A model generated the notes under the pieces. It was not told the DNA's origin and did no database searches. It worked only from the letters and a program-made list of their open reading frames with translations. Shown in pieces: positions 1-7,569 of a stretch of 11,459 nucleotides of DNA (its first letter is position 1; each line of letters begins with the position of its first letter). The stretch spans positions 1-11,459 of the forward strand of contig JADGJA010000741.1 in NCBI GenBank assembly GCA_027596035.1, written 5' to 3'. The DNA is from Thoreauomyces humboldtii (lineage: Eukaryota > Chytridiomycota > Chytridiomycetes > Spizellomycetales > Powellomycetaceae). The position numbers and the translations under genes are program-made.

Positions 1-44
1 GGGGGGGGTTCGATGATCCTTGCACGTCATTCAATTGCATTACA

Positions 45-1028
45 TCACGCCTTCAAAGCCTTTGCATGAAACTCGACGTGATCCCTGACGAACGACGATA
101 TAAAGTAGTAGGAATGATCGTACCCATCCTGCATCCTGACCTCCACGTCCACCTTGGGGTTCCTCGCTTGCGACAGTCGTTCCGTGAGGAGCTGACCGTC
201 CTTCAGGAACTTGTCGTCCGTGCCTTGATCCACGAGGATGGTGCGACGGGGACCCGAGTAGGACTTGAGGAGGGAGAGGGAGTCGTAGCTGGCCCACGTC
301 GACGGATCGGTGCCGAGGTAGGCCGAGAAGGCCTTCTTTCCCCATGCGCATTCCATCGGGTTCGCTGGAAGAGGGAGAGGAAGGTGTAAGAAAAGATGAT
401 GCATCACCGAACCCTTCGCTGATGTTCTCGTGCAGGACTCACCGATGGGAGCGAAGGCGGAGACGGACCTCCACCTCTCGGGTTCCCTCAACCCCACGAC
501 CAAGGCTCCGTGCCCGCCCATGCTGTGGCCGAACACGCCCTTCCTCTCGGGATCCACCCTCAGCTCCCTCTCCACGATGGCGGGCAGTTCCCTGGTCACG
601 TACGCGTACATGTTGTACCCCTTCCAGCCCTCCTCGGTGGCGTCCACGTAGAACCCGGCGCCCGTCCCCAGATCCCACGACCCGTCCTGGTCCCCCTGCA
701 CGGAGAGACCGCGGGGAGACGTGTCGGGACACACGAGGACGAGACCGTGGGATGCCAGGGCGTCCTTGCCTCCTGCCTTCTGGAGAAAGTTGTCGTCCGT
801 GCAGGTCAGACCCGAGAGGAAGTAGAGGACGGGGAAGAGCTCCTGCGAGGGTTGTCCGTTGGAGTGGTGGTGGTAGGAAGGAGGGGTGAAGACGGAGAAG
901 GTCATCTCGCAGCCTCCCAGGACGGTGGAGACGTGCGAGTACTTTGTGACGAAGCCTCCTGATGCTTTGCACCGGGAGACCTGCTTGACGGGAATGGAGG
1001 CGGTGGAATGGTCTTGAGCCGAGGACAT
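45..1028 (-). CDS. S-formylglutathione hydrolase (esterase D family), two exons
   Basis: This enzyme hydrolyses S-formylglutathione to formate and glutathione, the last step of glutathione-dependent formaldehyde detoxification, normally in the cytosol. Exon 1 is 1028-443 and exon 2 is 364-45; spliced, they give 301 residues, close to the roughly 280-300 usual for the family. Visible motifs are LSGLTCTDDNF (about 71-81), PDTSPRG, SWDLGTGAGFYVDATEE (about 117-133), the nucleophile elbow GHSMGGHGA with catalytic Ser169, VSAFAPI, WGKKAFSAYLGTD, the acid in DQGTDDKFL (about Asp246) and DGYDHSYYF with catalytic His279. The ATG at 1028 was chosen because it gives the family's usual N-terminus; in-frame ATGs at 1094 and 1148 could add 22 or 40 residues. 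The downstream contig end is 44 bases away. No neighbour is functionally related. The identification is secure; the start is less so. Confidence 0.95.
   Translation of the reverse strand: MSSAQDHSTASIPVKQVSRCKASGGFVTKYSHVSTVLGGCEMTFSVFTPPSYHHHSNGQPSQELFPVLYFLSGLTCTDDNFLQKAGGKDALASHGLVLVCPDTSPRGLSVQGDQDGSWDLGTGAGFYVDATEEGWKGYNMYAYVTRELPAIVERELRVDPERKGVFGHSMGGHGALVVGLREPERWRSVSAFAPIGESCTRTSAKGSVMHHLFLHLPLPLPANPMECAWGKKAFSAYLGTDPSTWASYDSLSLLKSYSGPRRTILVDQGTDDKFLKDGQLLTERLSQARNPKVDVEVRMQDGYDHSYYFISSFVRDHVEFHAKALKA
365..442 (-). other. Intron of the S-formylglutathione hydrolase gene (78 nt, phase 1)
   Basis: On the minus strand it begins GTGAGTCC and ends CTCTTCCAG after a pyrimidine-rich tract. 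Removing it joins SAFAPI through an Ala codon to NPMECAWGKKAF, which restores the conserved esterase D core. Its length is a multiple of three and it has no stop codon, so the unspliced frame also stays open, adding 26 residues that the family lacks. Confidence 0.92.
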
Positions 1029-1640
1029 GATGGAGGTTCGTATCGAACAGAGAGATCTTGCAATCAATGAGTGGGTGGGTTGTCGAACTGACATCAAGGG
1101 TGCTGATGACTGATCGGCTGTGAGCTTCTGCATCAGGAGCACAGCCACGCCTCCCCACTTGCACTGCCTTTCCCCTCACTGCGCCGCGAGACCTTCCAAC
1201 CATCAGCTCATCCGGCAATCGACGAAACAGGAGCCATCGGACTCAGTGCAGCACGGAAACTCGGTCGAGCACTTCCCCCGTCATCCTCAGTGACGGGATA
1301 ATTTTTGACGCGGTAAGTCCAAGACGCGCATTGGCACGTCCTGAACGTGCTCCATTGCCGCCATCCCAGCGCTGGATCAGGCAGCAAGGATACACACGGC
1401 CTTCAAGGAACTGGACAAGCTGCTATGAATTCAGTCTAATATGACATTGACATCGTCGAAATCTGCTGCCACCTTCTGATGCACATGTCTTCGAGCGGAC
1501 TTCAAACTTATCGCTACCATCGCCTTCAATTCTCTGGTCTCGACTGCCAAGGCGTCGGAGGGTCACGACCGGCCGGCAGGGTCGGGGGCGCGTACTGGTA
1601 GCTCCTCGGGAGACCCGCCCAGGGGCACTCTTTAATCGTC
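1029..1640. other. 5' flank of the esterase gene, no further gene seen
   Basis: The part next to the gene (1029-1148) is open in frame with the esterase and could be an N-terminal extension or 5' UTR. Beyond that no reading frame looks coding. A 7-bp perfect inverted repeat CCCGTCA/TGACGGG lies at 1277-1283 and 1291-1297 with a 7-base loop, and 1565-1620 is GC-rich. No convincing TATA box is visible. Confidence 0.5.
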
Positions 1641-1662
1641 GTCAAGCCTGTGTGTTGGTACT

Positions 1663-2122
1663 ATGGATCCTTCCCATTTCCGTCCTCGGCGTCTTCTGAA
1701 GCAGGACACCGTCAAAGAACGAAAACAGCGCAGGATGCGATGCTAACCGGGAAGTTGATTGAGCTGCAAGTCACGAACGTTCGCGGACGCAACGTTAGCA
1801 TCACTTCGGACTTTGCGACTACGAATCACCATACTATGTATCATCGCGAACCGGCTGCCTCGTCATACCGTTGCCGTAATTTGCAAGCTTCCAATGAACA
1901 TCGGGGTAGGCGAGAGGATTTGATCCGGGAGTGCGAGATTTGGGTACGAGTCAATATCGCCTCGCAACGTTTGAAGCGTGGAAGCAGGATACTCCTCGTC
2001 ATCCCACAATGCTCGCCCTCTTTGACTCTGTGCCGGCGGACATTCTTGGCATGTCGGTCCTGACCGTGCGTTCAGGGATGCGGTCCTGCGTGTTCCCGGC
2101 GCGGAAGGCGTCGCCCAGAGCA
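1663..2122 (+). other. Coding-like region upstream of the ART-like gene, exon structure unresolved
   Basis: An ATG at 1663 opens a 27-codon basic peptide, MDPSHFRPRRLLKQDTVKER..., ending at a TAA. Other frames here stay open for longer (frame 3 from about 1650 to 2063, frame 2 from about 1931 to 2122) but none shows a recognisable domain, and no confident splice pair joins them. It may hold the 5' exons of the gene that follows, or be a decayed copy. I cannot choose a model. Confidence 0.25.
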
Positions 2123-2776
2123 GTAAGTAAGCAAGCTCATGCAGTGAACGAATCCTAACTCGAATAGGTTCTGGCCAAGCAGCGGGTCTACTCGTTTCGT
2201 GGGCGCAGGTCGCCGGCACTCCTCAGAGCTCACAAGCGCCAGCAGCCGAAAGCTCGTCTCGGCATGCCAGTGCATCGCAGCTCTCTGGTCGACGCGAGCG
2301 TGTTCATCCCGCAAATGATCTGGACGCGATCGCGAAAGAGTTGTTGGAGAGCGAAACGCATATCGTTCTCTTCAATGCCACCACAGAAGCGGCGCAGCGG
2401 CAATTGAAACGGCACAAGTCAGAATTTGCGTCATGTGGCGGATTTTATACCTCGACAAGCCTCGACTTTGTCCTGCGCTGGGGCTTCTCGAGGTTTCCGG
2501 AGTCCATCCGTGTGCTCGTCTTCGTGGTCCCCAAACCATTTTTGTCCTCGAGACAGGTCGCAAGTTTTGAAACGGCAACCAAAGCGTGGAAGCTGGTAAG
2601 CGAGCTTTGGTATCTGACTTGCTCAAGCTATGCTGATACATTTTACCTTCCAGTTTTCCCATGCTAATTTTCACTTGACCGACGGCGACGAGCACATCAC
2701 CACGACCGCCAGCGATATCGTGTATGGACCTATATGCGCGTTTCGAACCTCTTCTCGAAGCGATTGGACGCAATAG
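2026..2776 (+). CDS. Putative ADP-ribosyltransferase-fold (DUF3990-like) protein, partial at 5' end
   Basis: Splicing 2026-2122, 2168-2595 and 2654-2776 gives one frame ending at TAG 2774. The N-terminal part is Ser/Gln/Ala-rich and probably disordered. It is followed by a helix (DLDAIAKELLESE) and then motifs in the order seen in fungal ART-fold proteins: IVLFNATTEAAQ in the place of the usual YHGT strand, GGFYTSTSLDFVLRWG (the GFYTT..-A-W motif), RVLVFVVPKPFL, a conserved Trp in TKAWKL, and DIVYGPI. ART-fold enzymes transfer ADP-ribose from NAD, but the His expected in the first motif is Asn here, so activity is doubtful. No start codon is assigned: a stop at 2023 bounds this frame upstream, and the missing 5' part may be in earlier exons or lost. 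The family call is from remembered motif order and is moderate; the splicing is better supported than the function. Confidence 0.45.
2123..2167 (+). other. Intron, 45 nt
   Basis: GTAAGTAAGC donor, CCTAACTC branch site and CGAATAG acceptor. The same frame is open on both sides, while the intron itself carries an in-frame TAA at 2128, which supports removal. At 45 bases it is near the lower size limit for spliceosomal introns. Confidence 0.75.
2596..2653 (+). other. Intron, 58 nt
   Basis: CTG|GTAAGC donor, CTGAT-type branch and pyrimidine-rich TTTTACCTTCCAG acceptor. It joins KAWKL to FSHANF and switches the coding frame from 1 to 2, giving the conserved DIVYGPI segment downstream. Confidence 0.75.
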
Positions 2777-3206
2777 AAACGGCAGCTAAACCCATGACAC
2801 GTTATCAGCCGCATCAAAGTGCGGACGTGCTTCGATTTTATACCCTTGCGTCTCGTTGGGGTGGCACCATCATCGCTTGCCAGTACGGTGTTGTCAAACA
2901 GAATGACGCCACTGAATTTGAACAGTTTTGGTCAGAGGTGAGAAACATGTCAGTGCAGTTTTGAGTGTGATACTCATTCGGGTGTTGTTTACAACCATAG
3001 CAAAGGTACTCGAGCTCATGGGAGGCTTCACCAGGACCGCGGTCTCAGACAAAGCGACGACTGCATTCCGGAGCGGACAAGTGAGTGCACGGGGTCGCAG
3101 GCAAGTAGCCACTTTCGACGCGGTACTGGAGGTCATGTCGAAGGAGGGGCCCTACAACTTGTATGCCGAGCGAGCACCCTTCAGAGGTTGGCGCAAATTC
3201 CTTTAA
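2668..3206 (+). CDS. Unrecognised coding-like region, two frames joined by a probable intron
   Basis: Frame 1 is open from 2668 to 2937 and frame 3 from about 3006 to 3206. A possible intron 2938-3005 (GTGAGA donor, weak AAG acceptor, TTTACAAC near the branch position) would join EFEQFWSE to VLELMGGFTRTAVSDK in frame. Good-looking segments are LRFYTLASRWGGTIIACQYG, then the joined part, then FDAVLEVMSKEGP. It overlaps the last codons of the preceding frame (2668-2776), so the two models compete there: this could be a further part of that gene or a separate one. I do not recognise the family. Confidence 0.3.
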
Positions 3207-3213
3207 CTTTTGA

Positions 3214-3846
3214 CTTACTACCGCATACGCTACCGCAACTGCACCGGCCAGCGCGGCGCGAAGTCCTGAATCTCAGGCCCAAGACAGGCAACACCGCGGC
3301 ATCGCCGCCGTCGACCTTTTCGCAACGATGTCGTCAGTTAAAATCTTGCGTAAGCGCGACCATGTGACATCATTGGAGGTTGACGAAGAAGAGCTGGGAT
3401 GGCTCGCAGATTTCGGAGCTGAGTTTCAACGTGTAATCGATCCGCTCCGATTCTGAGATTTATCGATCGACTTCCCGTGGTCAAATTCGCAGTCCATCAT
3501 CGCCTTCCCGTGGTCAAGTCCGCTCAACCGAGCAGGTGGTCTGGCTTGCTTCCGATTCTGCATCGAGACCGACTTTCTTAGCGACATCTGGGCCATATCG
3601 CTCGCCGAATGGAACGAGATCCGGCAGGCGCGCAGTTCGCAATCCTGCAGTCTCGACACTTGCGCCGGCGGCCAATTGGTTTTTTGCGGTTCTGTTATTC
3701 TCAATCAGCTTGCAGCTTGCCGGATCAATGTTTCGGGGCTACACGAGTTGCTCCATCTTCGGCATCGCCCCGCACTGGGCCAAGTTCATCAAAGTGGTAG
3801 TCAGAGAGACAACCTGTTATCTGCATCCTCATGGCGTGGATCCTAG
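3214..3846 (+). CDS. Long open frame interrupted by one TGA, unrecognised
   Basis: Frame 1 is open from 3214 to a TGA at 3454, then again to a TAG at 3844. The first part ends with a plausible acidic/helical C-terminus (VDEEELGWLADFGAEF). The second carries an 11-residue tandem repeat around FPWS and then LSDIWAISLAEWNEIRQARS. An ATG at 3328 could start a 42-residue peptide. Between 3536 and 3800 frame 2 is also open and gives a hydrophobic stretch, NWFFAVLLFSISLQLAGSMFR, so the true frame is uncertain. This may be a pseudogene. Confidence 0.25.
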
Positions 3847-5291
3847 GCATACTGGTCATAGTTGCCGTCGTGCGGGAGCTTCTAGTTCTTAGAGTGTTTG
3901 CTAGGTGTGGCTTGCTGGATCCTTCCATGTGACCGCGTCCTCATCCGAGAAAATTTAGAGGTGCAGAGAAATGTTCTTTGGTGGTTTTGATAATCTCATC
4001 TTACCGCTTACCTGTTAACATTGACTCTAAGCAGACTGCTGTCGGCTCAGTGAAAGCTTTCTGGACGGCAAAGGTTTGGGAGGAATGCCTGGTTTCCTTC
4101 GGGTCACTGAGGGATGGAGAGAACTCGGTTCGATGGTTTTTACCATCACTTCTTTCGTGACAGAACATTTGCCGGGCGTTCTGATCCAGGCCTGAGATAC
4201 CATGTCAACTCGAACACGACAAGGCTTTCACTATTGTCCTCGGCGATTGGAGCGATGAAGGGCAGACGGCAAAGCTTTAGGTTTTCGCGCGCCATACGGC
4301 CCTGACCGGTCCTGGTCTCCACCGTCATCACCGTACGACTTGGCCTCGAAGAGGACGAGGACTAGGACCAAGAAGATGACTGGAACGCAGATGAGGACGA
4401 GAATGGAAGTGGGGCTGGGGATTGGGCCGACTTCAAAGACGTCCGGATGGCGCAAGACTTTTACGGCTGGAGGATCTCATTGTCAGTATTGGTTCTGAGT
4501 CTGAAAATCAAGGCTCCTCATCGATGAGTACTTGACGTCATCCATATGCCGCGTCGGACACCACGGAAGGTCTCAGCGAAACCACCAAGCCCTGCGTCGT
4601 TTGAGCTGCATGATCACTTATTCTGTCCTTCTGCGCACGCAATGCTCGGTAAATGATATGTCGACCACGTCTCAACTCTCCACATTATCATTCACTCGAG
4701 AGCTCTTTCCCGACATCCGGATCGAGCATCTTCGACGCTACTGTGCCTGGGTTCTGGGAAGAGCAACCGCACTCGAATCCGATACTTGTGGAATCTTTGT
4801 CCCGAGACGACGTTGTTGATTTTCGTGGTTAAGGACTTCAAGCTCGGCACAATGGACTGGCTCATCGAGTTCCCAGAAGGAGCCCTGCCCGAAGTCTTCT
4901 TGTCCCCAGTGAGCCCGTTCCTTTGCGTTATCGCCCAGTTTCACCATCGGCCGACCCACGCAACGACCCCGTCCCCATTCACTCATATGTCCCCATCCCC
5001 TCATAGCGGTGGCGAAACACCTCGGCAAGAAAAGGGCGAAAAAGCGGCAAGTTTCAGCGGCGCCGTACGGAGGAACGGTCTCCACCCCGTCCCGTCCTTC
5101 ATAGAGGTAATCATACTCCTGCTCGCTCGCTGTCAGTACCAGTAGGCCTCAGGGTTTCGCAGCGCCAAGGCATTGGTTTACCCGGAAGGGAAAGCATGGA
5201 AGACACATTATTCTTCCTTGCCCATTCTTCCTCGTTTCTAAATCGATTCGAGGCGTGGGAAAACATGGCATTGATTTGACAATGCATTCAT
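3847..5291. other. Region without a defensible gene
   Basis: Many short frames exist on both strands (for example 4114-4305, 4532-4819 and 4786-5145 on plus), but none has a recognisable domain or a supported exon structure. A GAG/GAC-rich low-complexity tract at 4346-4420 reads as acidic on plus and as an artificial Leu/Val membrane segment on minus. Possible splice signals, such as the pyrimidine-rich stretch with TTAACATTGACTCTAAG near 4015-4031, are isolated. Some short stretches look coding (VVKDFKLGTMDWLIEFPEG near 4830-4875), so decayed gene pieces are possible. Confidence 0.4.
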
Positions 5292-5663
5292 TTGTTCTTC
5301 AGGAACTTCAGCCAAGATCGCCCATCCCACACTACCGAGGCAAAGTTTAGCAGGACTTCTATCGGAGCATTTTCACATGTCTGCTCAAGCAGTAAAGAGT
5401 ATGCGCGAGGCTACTTCAAAGAACCGCTCATTCGTCATGCCGGTGCAACTGCGATCACATGCTGGGAACCTTTTACCCACTCGGCAACCTGGAACGAGGA
5501 AAGGGTTTCAATATGGCAGGGTCAGGAACCGCTGTATCGCCTATTCAGTCTCTTCAAACTTGACCGTGGACTATCACAACACACCTGCATGCGCTTTGCC
5601 TGGTACAATTTTAAGGTGCATCCACGAAGAGAAAATGTGGCAAAGACAGGTGCCAGATTGTGC

Positions 5664-6104
5664 ATGGAGTCTCAAGGCAACCATAAATTCCCATGGAGCC
5701 GCTCTCTCCTCCTCCTGATCACCATCATGAACGAGACGCCCTCGTCGCCGCCACCATCGCCGACGGTCCCCCAGCCCGTCCTTCGGGACACCATCGCTGC
5801 CGCAACCGGCATGTCCGACCCACTGGCTCTCGAGCCTGAGGCAAAAGCCACTCCCTCCTTGCATTCGAGCAAGGACGTGTCTTCGCCCGGGTATAGGGTC
5901 CCGGCGCCTATGCCTGTCGCCCCGCCCGTCCCGGCCGCCGTCGCCTCCTCGAACGACAGCGACAACGAGGACGTCGGTCCCGCCTCCTCGTCGAGGACGC
6001 TCTCTTCGTGCGGGCTGATGTCGGTCCCGTCCCCGTGGACGTGGACGCGGCGCCTCGCCCTTCCCACCTCCCTGGTGCATCGGCGACAAGGACGAGATCC
6101 GTGA
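5664..6104 (+). CDS. Pro/Ser/Ala-rich open frame abutting the methyltransferase piece
   Basis: From ATG 5664 the frame gives 146 residues. There is a short hydrophobic stretch (FPWSRSLLLLITIM, about 11-24), then a low-complexity region rich in Pro, Ala and Ser with one acidic patch (NDSDNEDVG), ending at TGA 6102. The frame was also open upstream to about 5292 without an ATG. It overlaps the methyltransferase frame by about 85 bases in a different frame. If real it may be the membrane-anchor and stalk region of that methyltransferase, separated by a frameshift; a fungal type II membrane protein with a Pro-rich stem would look like this. The GC-rich low-complexity DNA could also keep a frame open by chance. 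Confidence 0.35.
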   Translation: MESQGNHKFPWSRSLLLLITIMNETPSSPPPSPTVPQPVLRDTIAAATGMSDPLALEPEAKATPSLHSSKDVSSPGYRVPAPMPVAPPVPAAVASSNDSDNEDVGPASSSRTLSSCGLMSVPSPWTWTRRLALPTSLVHRRQGRDP

Positions 6105-6433
6105 TGGCCGCATCTTCAAACGCATCTCTACCATCGCGAAAGAGCTCAACATTCCCAAGATATCGCTGCTGAAGATGGACATCGAGGGGTACGTCACAAA
6201 CCTCTGCTGTCTCCTTTTAGGCCAGAAATCCCTATTTCCAACGTTGCTCATCTGTGACCTGCCGTTTTTGTAGTTACGAGTGGCCGGTGTTCGAAGGGTT
6301 CAAAACCGAACCGGAAGCTTTGCTCCCCAAGCAGATTCTCGTGGAGATCCACGCCGGACTCACAATCCCAGATTCGCCAGGAGGTGAACGTCGCCGCCGC
6401 GCGAGTTCGTTCCGCCCCGCTCCGGAAAGCTGA
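6019..6433 (+). CDS. FkbM-like SAM-dependent methyltransferase, C-terminal fragment with intron
   Basis: Exons 6019-6188 and 6274-6433 give PWCIGDKDEIRDGR, FKRISTIAKELN, SLLKMDIEGYEWPVFEGF and LPKQILVEIHAG. This order (a hydrophilic loop, a helix, the D-I-E-G strand motif, then L-P-x-Q-x-x-x-E-I-H) is characteristic of the FkbM/Methyltransf_21-type family, which methylates small molecules or glycans using S-adenosylmethionine. The N-terminal half with the SAM-binding Gly-rich motif is absent: a stop at 6016 bounds the frame and upstream DNA encodes a Pro-rich stretch in another frame. The C-terminus is also cut, because about 8 residues after EIHAG the frame enters repeat R1A and stops at 6431. 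It is probably a non-functional remnant, though an upstream exon or a sequencing indel could restore part of it. Confidence 0.62.
6189..6273 (+). other. Intron in the methyltransferase fragment (85 nt)
   Basis: Donor GTACGT, acceptor CCGTTTTTGTAG. Splicing rebuilds the invariant Gly codon and the motif MDIEGYEWPVF exactly, which strongly supports it. Confidence 0.85.
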
Positions 6434-6654
6434 ACTGACCACCGTCGAGGAGAAACTCGCTGTTTGTGATCGATGCAACCGACCCATCACAAGGTCCAGG
6501 TTTGTGTGACTTCGACCTTTGTGACGGTTTCGAAGACAGTCTTCTCACGCGCACCCTACACAACAAGTACTCCGCCGCAATTTCCGGATGGTTCTGACTT
6601 TACGACGATTTTTGGCGATAGGTTTTTGGAAAGTACCAGTGGAAGTCGACCGGG
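6381..6654 (+). repeat. Repeat R1, copy A
   Basis: It matches 8454-8796. The core 6471-6549 is identical to 8621-8699 at 76 of 79 bases, and a second core (about 6585-6654) differs at 6 of 70. Between the cores copy A has 8 more bases than copy B; before the first core copy B has about 89 extra bases (8496-8584). In the second core nearly all changes are at third positions of the frame MVLTLRRF.AIGFWKVPV.VDR, so that part was probably coding. Confidence 0.9.
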
Positions 6655-6980
6655 ACATCGGCACATCGGCCCCCGGACGATCGTCTCGCTCTGGCTGGCG
6701 CGAGTGGGAACATAGAGCGGATGGTCGACCGCCCGTCCTTGCGCTCAAAAATCAGCACGGCACCAGCTGGCGAAAGCATGACCCGAAGGCGATGAGGAGG
6801 TTCGGTGCGATCAACCCGCTTTACAAGGAGTTCGCGCTCATGAAGAAAACGGGATGGACTGGCCTTGGCTGCGCTGAACAGATGGACCGCGCGAGGCACA
6901 AGATAGGGCTCACCACCTCACAGTGGATACGCGCCTCTCCCCAGCGCATCTCGGTTGCGATGGAGCAACAGAGAATCTAA
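6588..6980 (+). CDS. GCR1_C-like DNA-binding domain protein (or fragment)
   Basis: From ATG 6588 the frame gives 130 residues. The first 23 or so (MVLTLRRFLAIGFWKVPVEV...) lie in repeat R1 and recur at 8727. Residues about 36-83 fit the GCR1_C pattern: WREWEHRADGRPPVLAL, then HGTSWRKH, then a basic segment ending in a helix with LYKEF. GCR1_C domains bind DNA in yeast glycolytic activators, and they also occur in fungal Crypton elements next to tyrosine recombinases. No recombinase is visible here. It ends at TAA 6978. Fusion of an R1-encoded start to this domain suggests a chimeric gene or a remnant whose true 5' part is missing. Confidence 0.5.
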   Translation: MVLTLRRFLAIGFWKVPVEVDRDIGTSAPGRSSRSGWREWEHRADGRPPVLALKNQHGTSWRKHDPKAMRRFGAINPLYKEFALMKKTGWTGLGCAEQMDRARHKIGLTTSQWIRASPQRISVAMEQQRI

Positions 6981-7569
6981 CTCTCACGCGATTCGCGCCG
7001 TTTCACCAGACAAAACGCTCCTACGACGACCTGAGGCAGATCGATCAACACTTCAAGTTCCATCTCCTCCGGAATCCCTGGTCATCATCCCGAAGACCGA
7101 ACAAGACCAGGTCACAGCAGCAATCCTCCCGCAAGGCGGTGAACTTCGCGACATCCTGAACAAAAAAAAGGAAGAGTTCGAGAGGTTCGGAGTCGAACGT
7201 ACCAAGGCCTTGCGCCTCGGGAAGGTTTCAAGCATCATTGAAGACTGGAAGAGACAACACCTTCGCGACACGAACTCGGTAGCCTCCTCCGAGCTCGTCG
7301 ACGGATGGAGGCAAGAACTCCTTGAAGACATCGGTCGGACTGGCTTCGCCGACATTCCTCCGTTGCGTTCTGATGACCAGGATAAGTATACTGCGCTACC
7401 GCACACAAATCACATCCAAGCTGGTTGGACGGAGATGCATAGGCATAGTCCGGGACGTGACAATCACACGAACGTCCCCATCAGTGAAGGCGCTCTGATC
7501 TTGATCACCGAAGATGCACGTACGACCCGCGATTCAACTCACTACGAGGAACGCACTCAACCAGGGTAG
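6907..7569 (+). CDS. Unrecognised open frame containing repeat R2 (copy A)
   Basis: Frame 1 is open from 6907 to TAG 7567 with its only Met late in the frame, so it is an internal exon or a remnant. The first third is of doubtful coding quality. From about 7075 it reads as a real protein: VIIPKTEQDQVTAAILPQGG, a Lys/Glu-rich helix (LNKKKEEFERFGVERTKALR), then the R2 portion SELVDGWRQELLEDIG ... SEGALILITEDARTTRDSTHY. Over 37 codons of R2 compared with copy B, 17 codons differ and 8 of these changes are silent, as expected for a protein under constraint. The similarity stops at 7545 and this copy ends 7 codons later, so it is truncated relative to copy B. The family is unknown. Confidence 0.4.
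   Translation, partial: GSPPHSGYAPLPSASRLRWSNRESNSHAIRAVSPDKTLLRRPEADRSTLQVPSPPESLVIIPKTEQDQVTAAILPQGGELRDILNKKKEEFERFGVERTKALRLGKVSSIIEDWKRQHLRDTNSVASSELVDGWRQELLEDIGRTGFADIPPLRSDDQDKYTALPHTNHIQAGWTEMHRHSPGRDNHTNVPISEGALILITEDARTTRDSTHYEERTQPG
7273..7545 (+). repeat. Repeat R2, copy A
   Basis: 273 bases matching 9677-9944. The pair differs in length by 5 (copy B has one inserted and six missing bases). Two blocks are almost or fully identical: about 30 bases starting ACAAATCACATCC, and the last 36 bases before 7545. The rest is noticeably more diverged, a patchy pattern. Confidence 0.9.

Noticed and set aside
439..1218. 259-codon minus-strand frame and long plus-strand frames at 344-962
   Set aside because: Shadows of the esterase gene; composition is Arg-rich and no motif is present.
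1277..1297. 7-bp hairpin near a T run, looking like a bacterial terminator
   Set aside because: The contig is eukaryotic, and the T run does not follow the stem directly, so it has no such role here.
4231..4455. Minus-strand frame with a strongly hydrophobic segment (single-pass membrane protein)
   Set aside because: The Leu/Val run is the reverse complement of a GAG/GAC-rich low-complexity tract, which gives such a segment automatically. No other support.
5574..6251. 225-codon minus-strand open frame
   Set aside because: Arg/Gly-rich shadow of the GC-rich Pro/Ala/Ser region; the plus strand there carries the methyltransferase motifs and intron.
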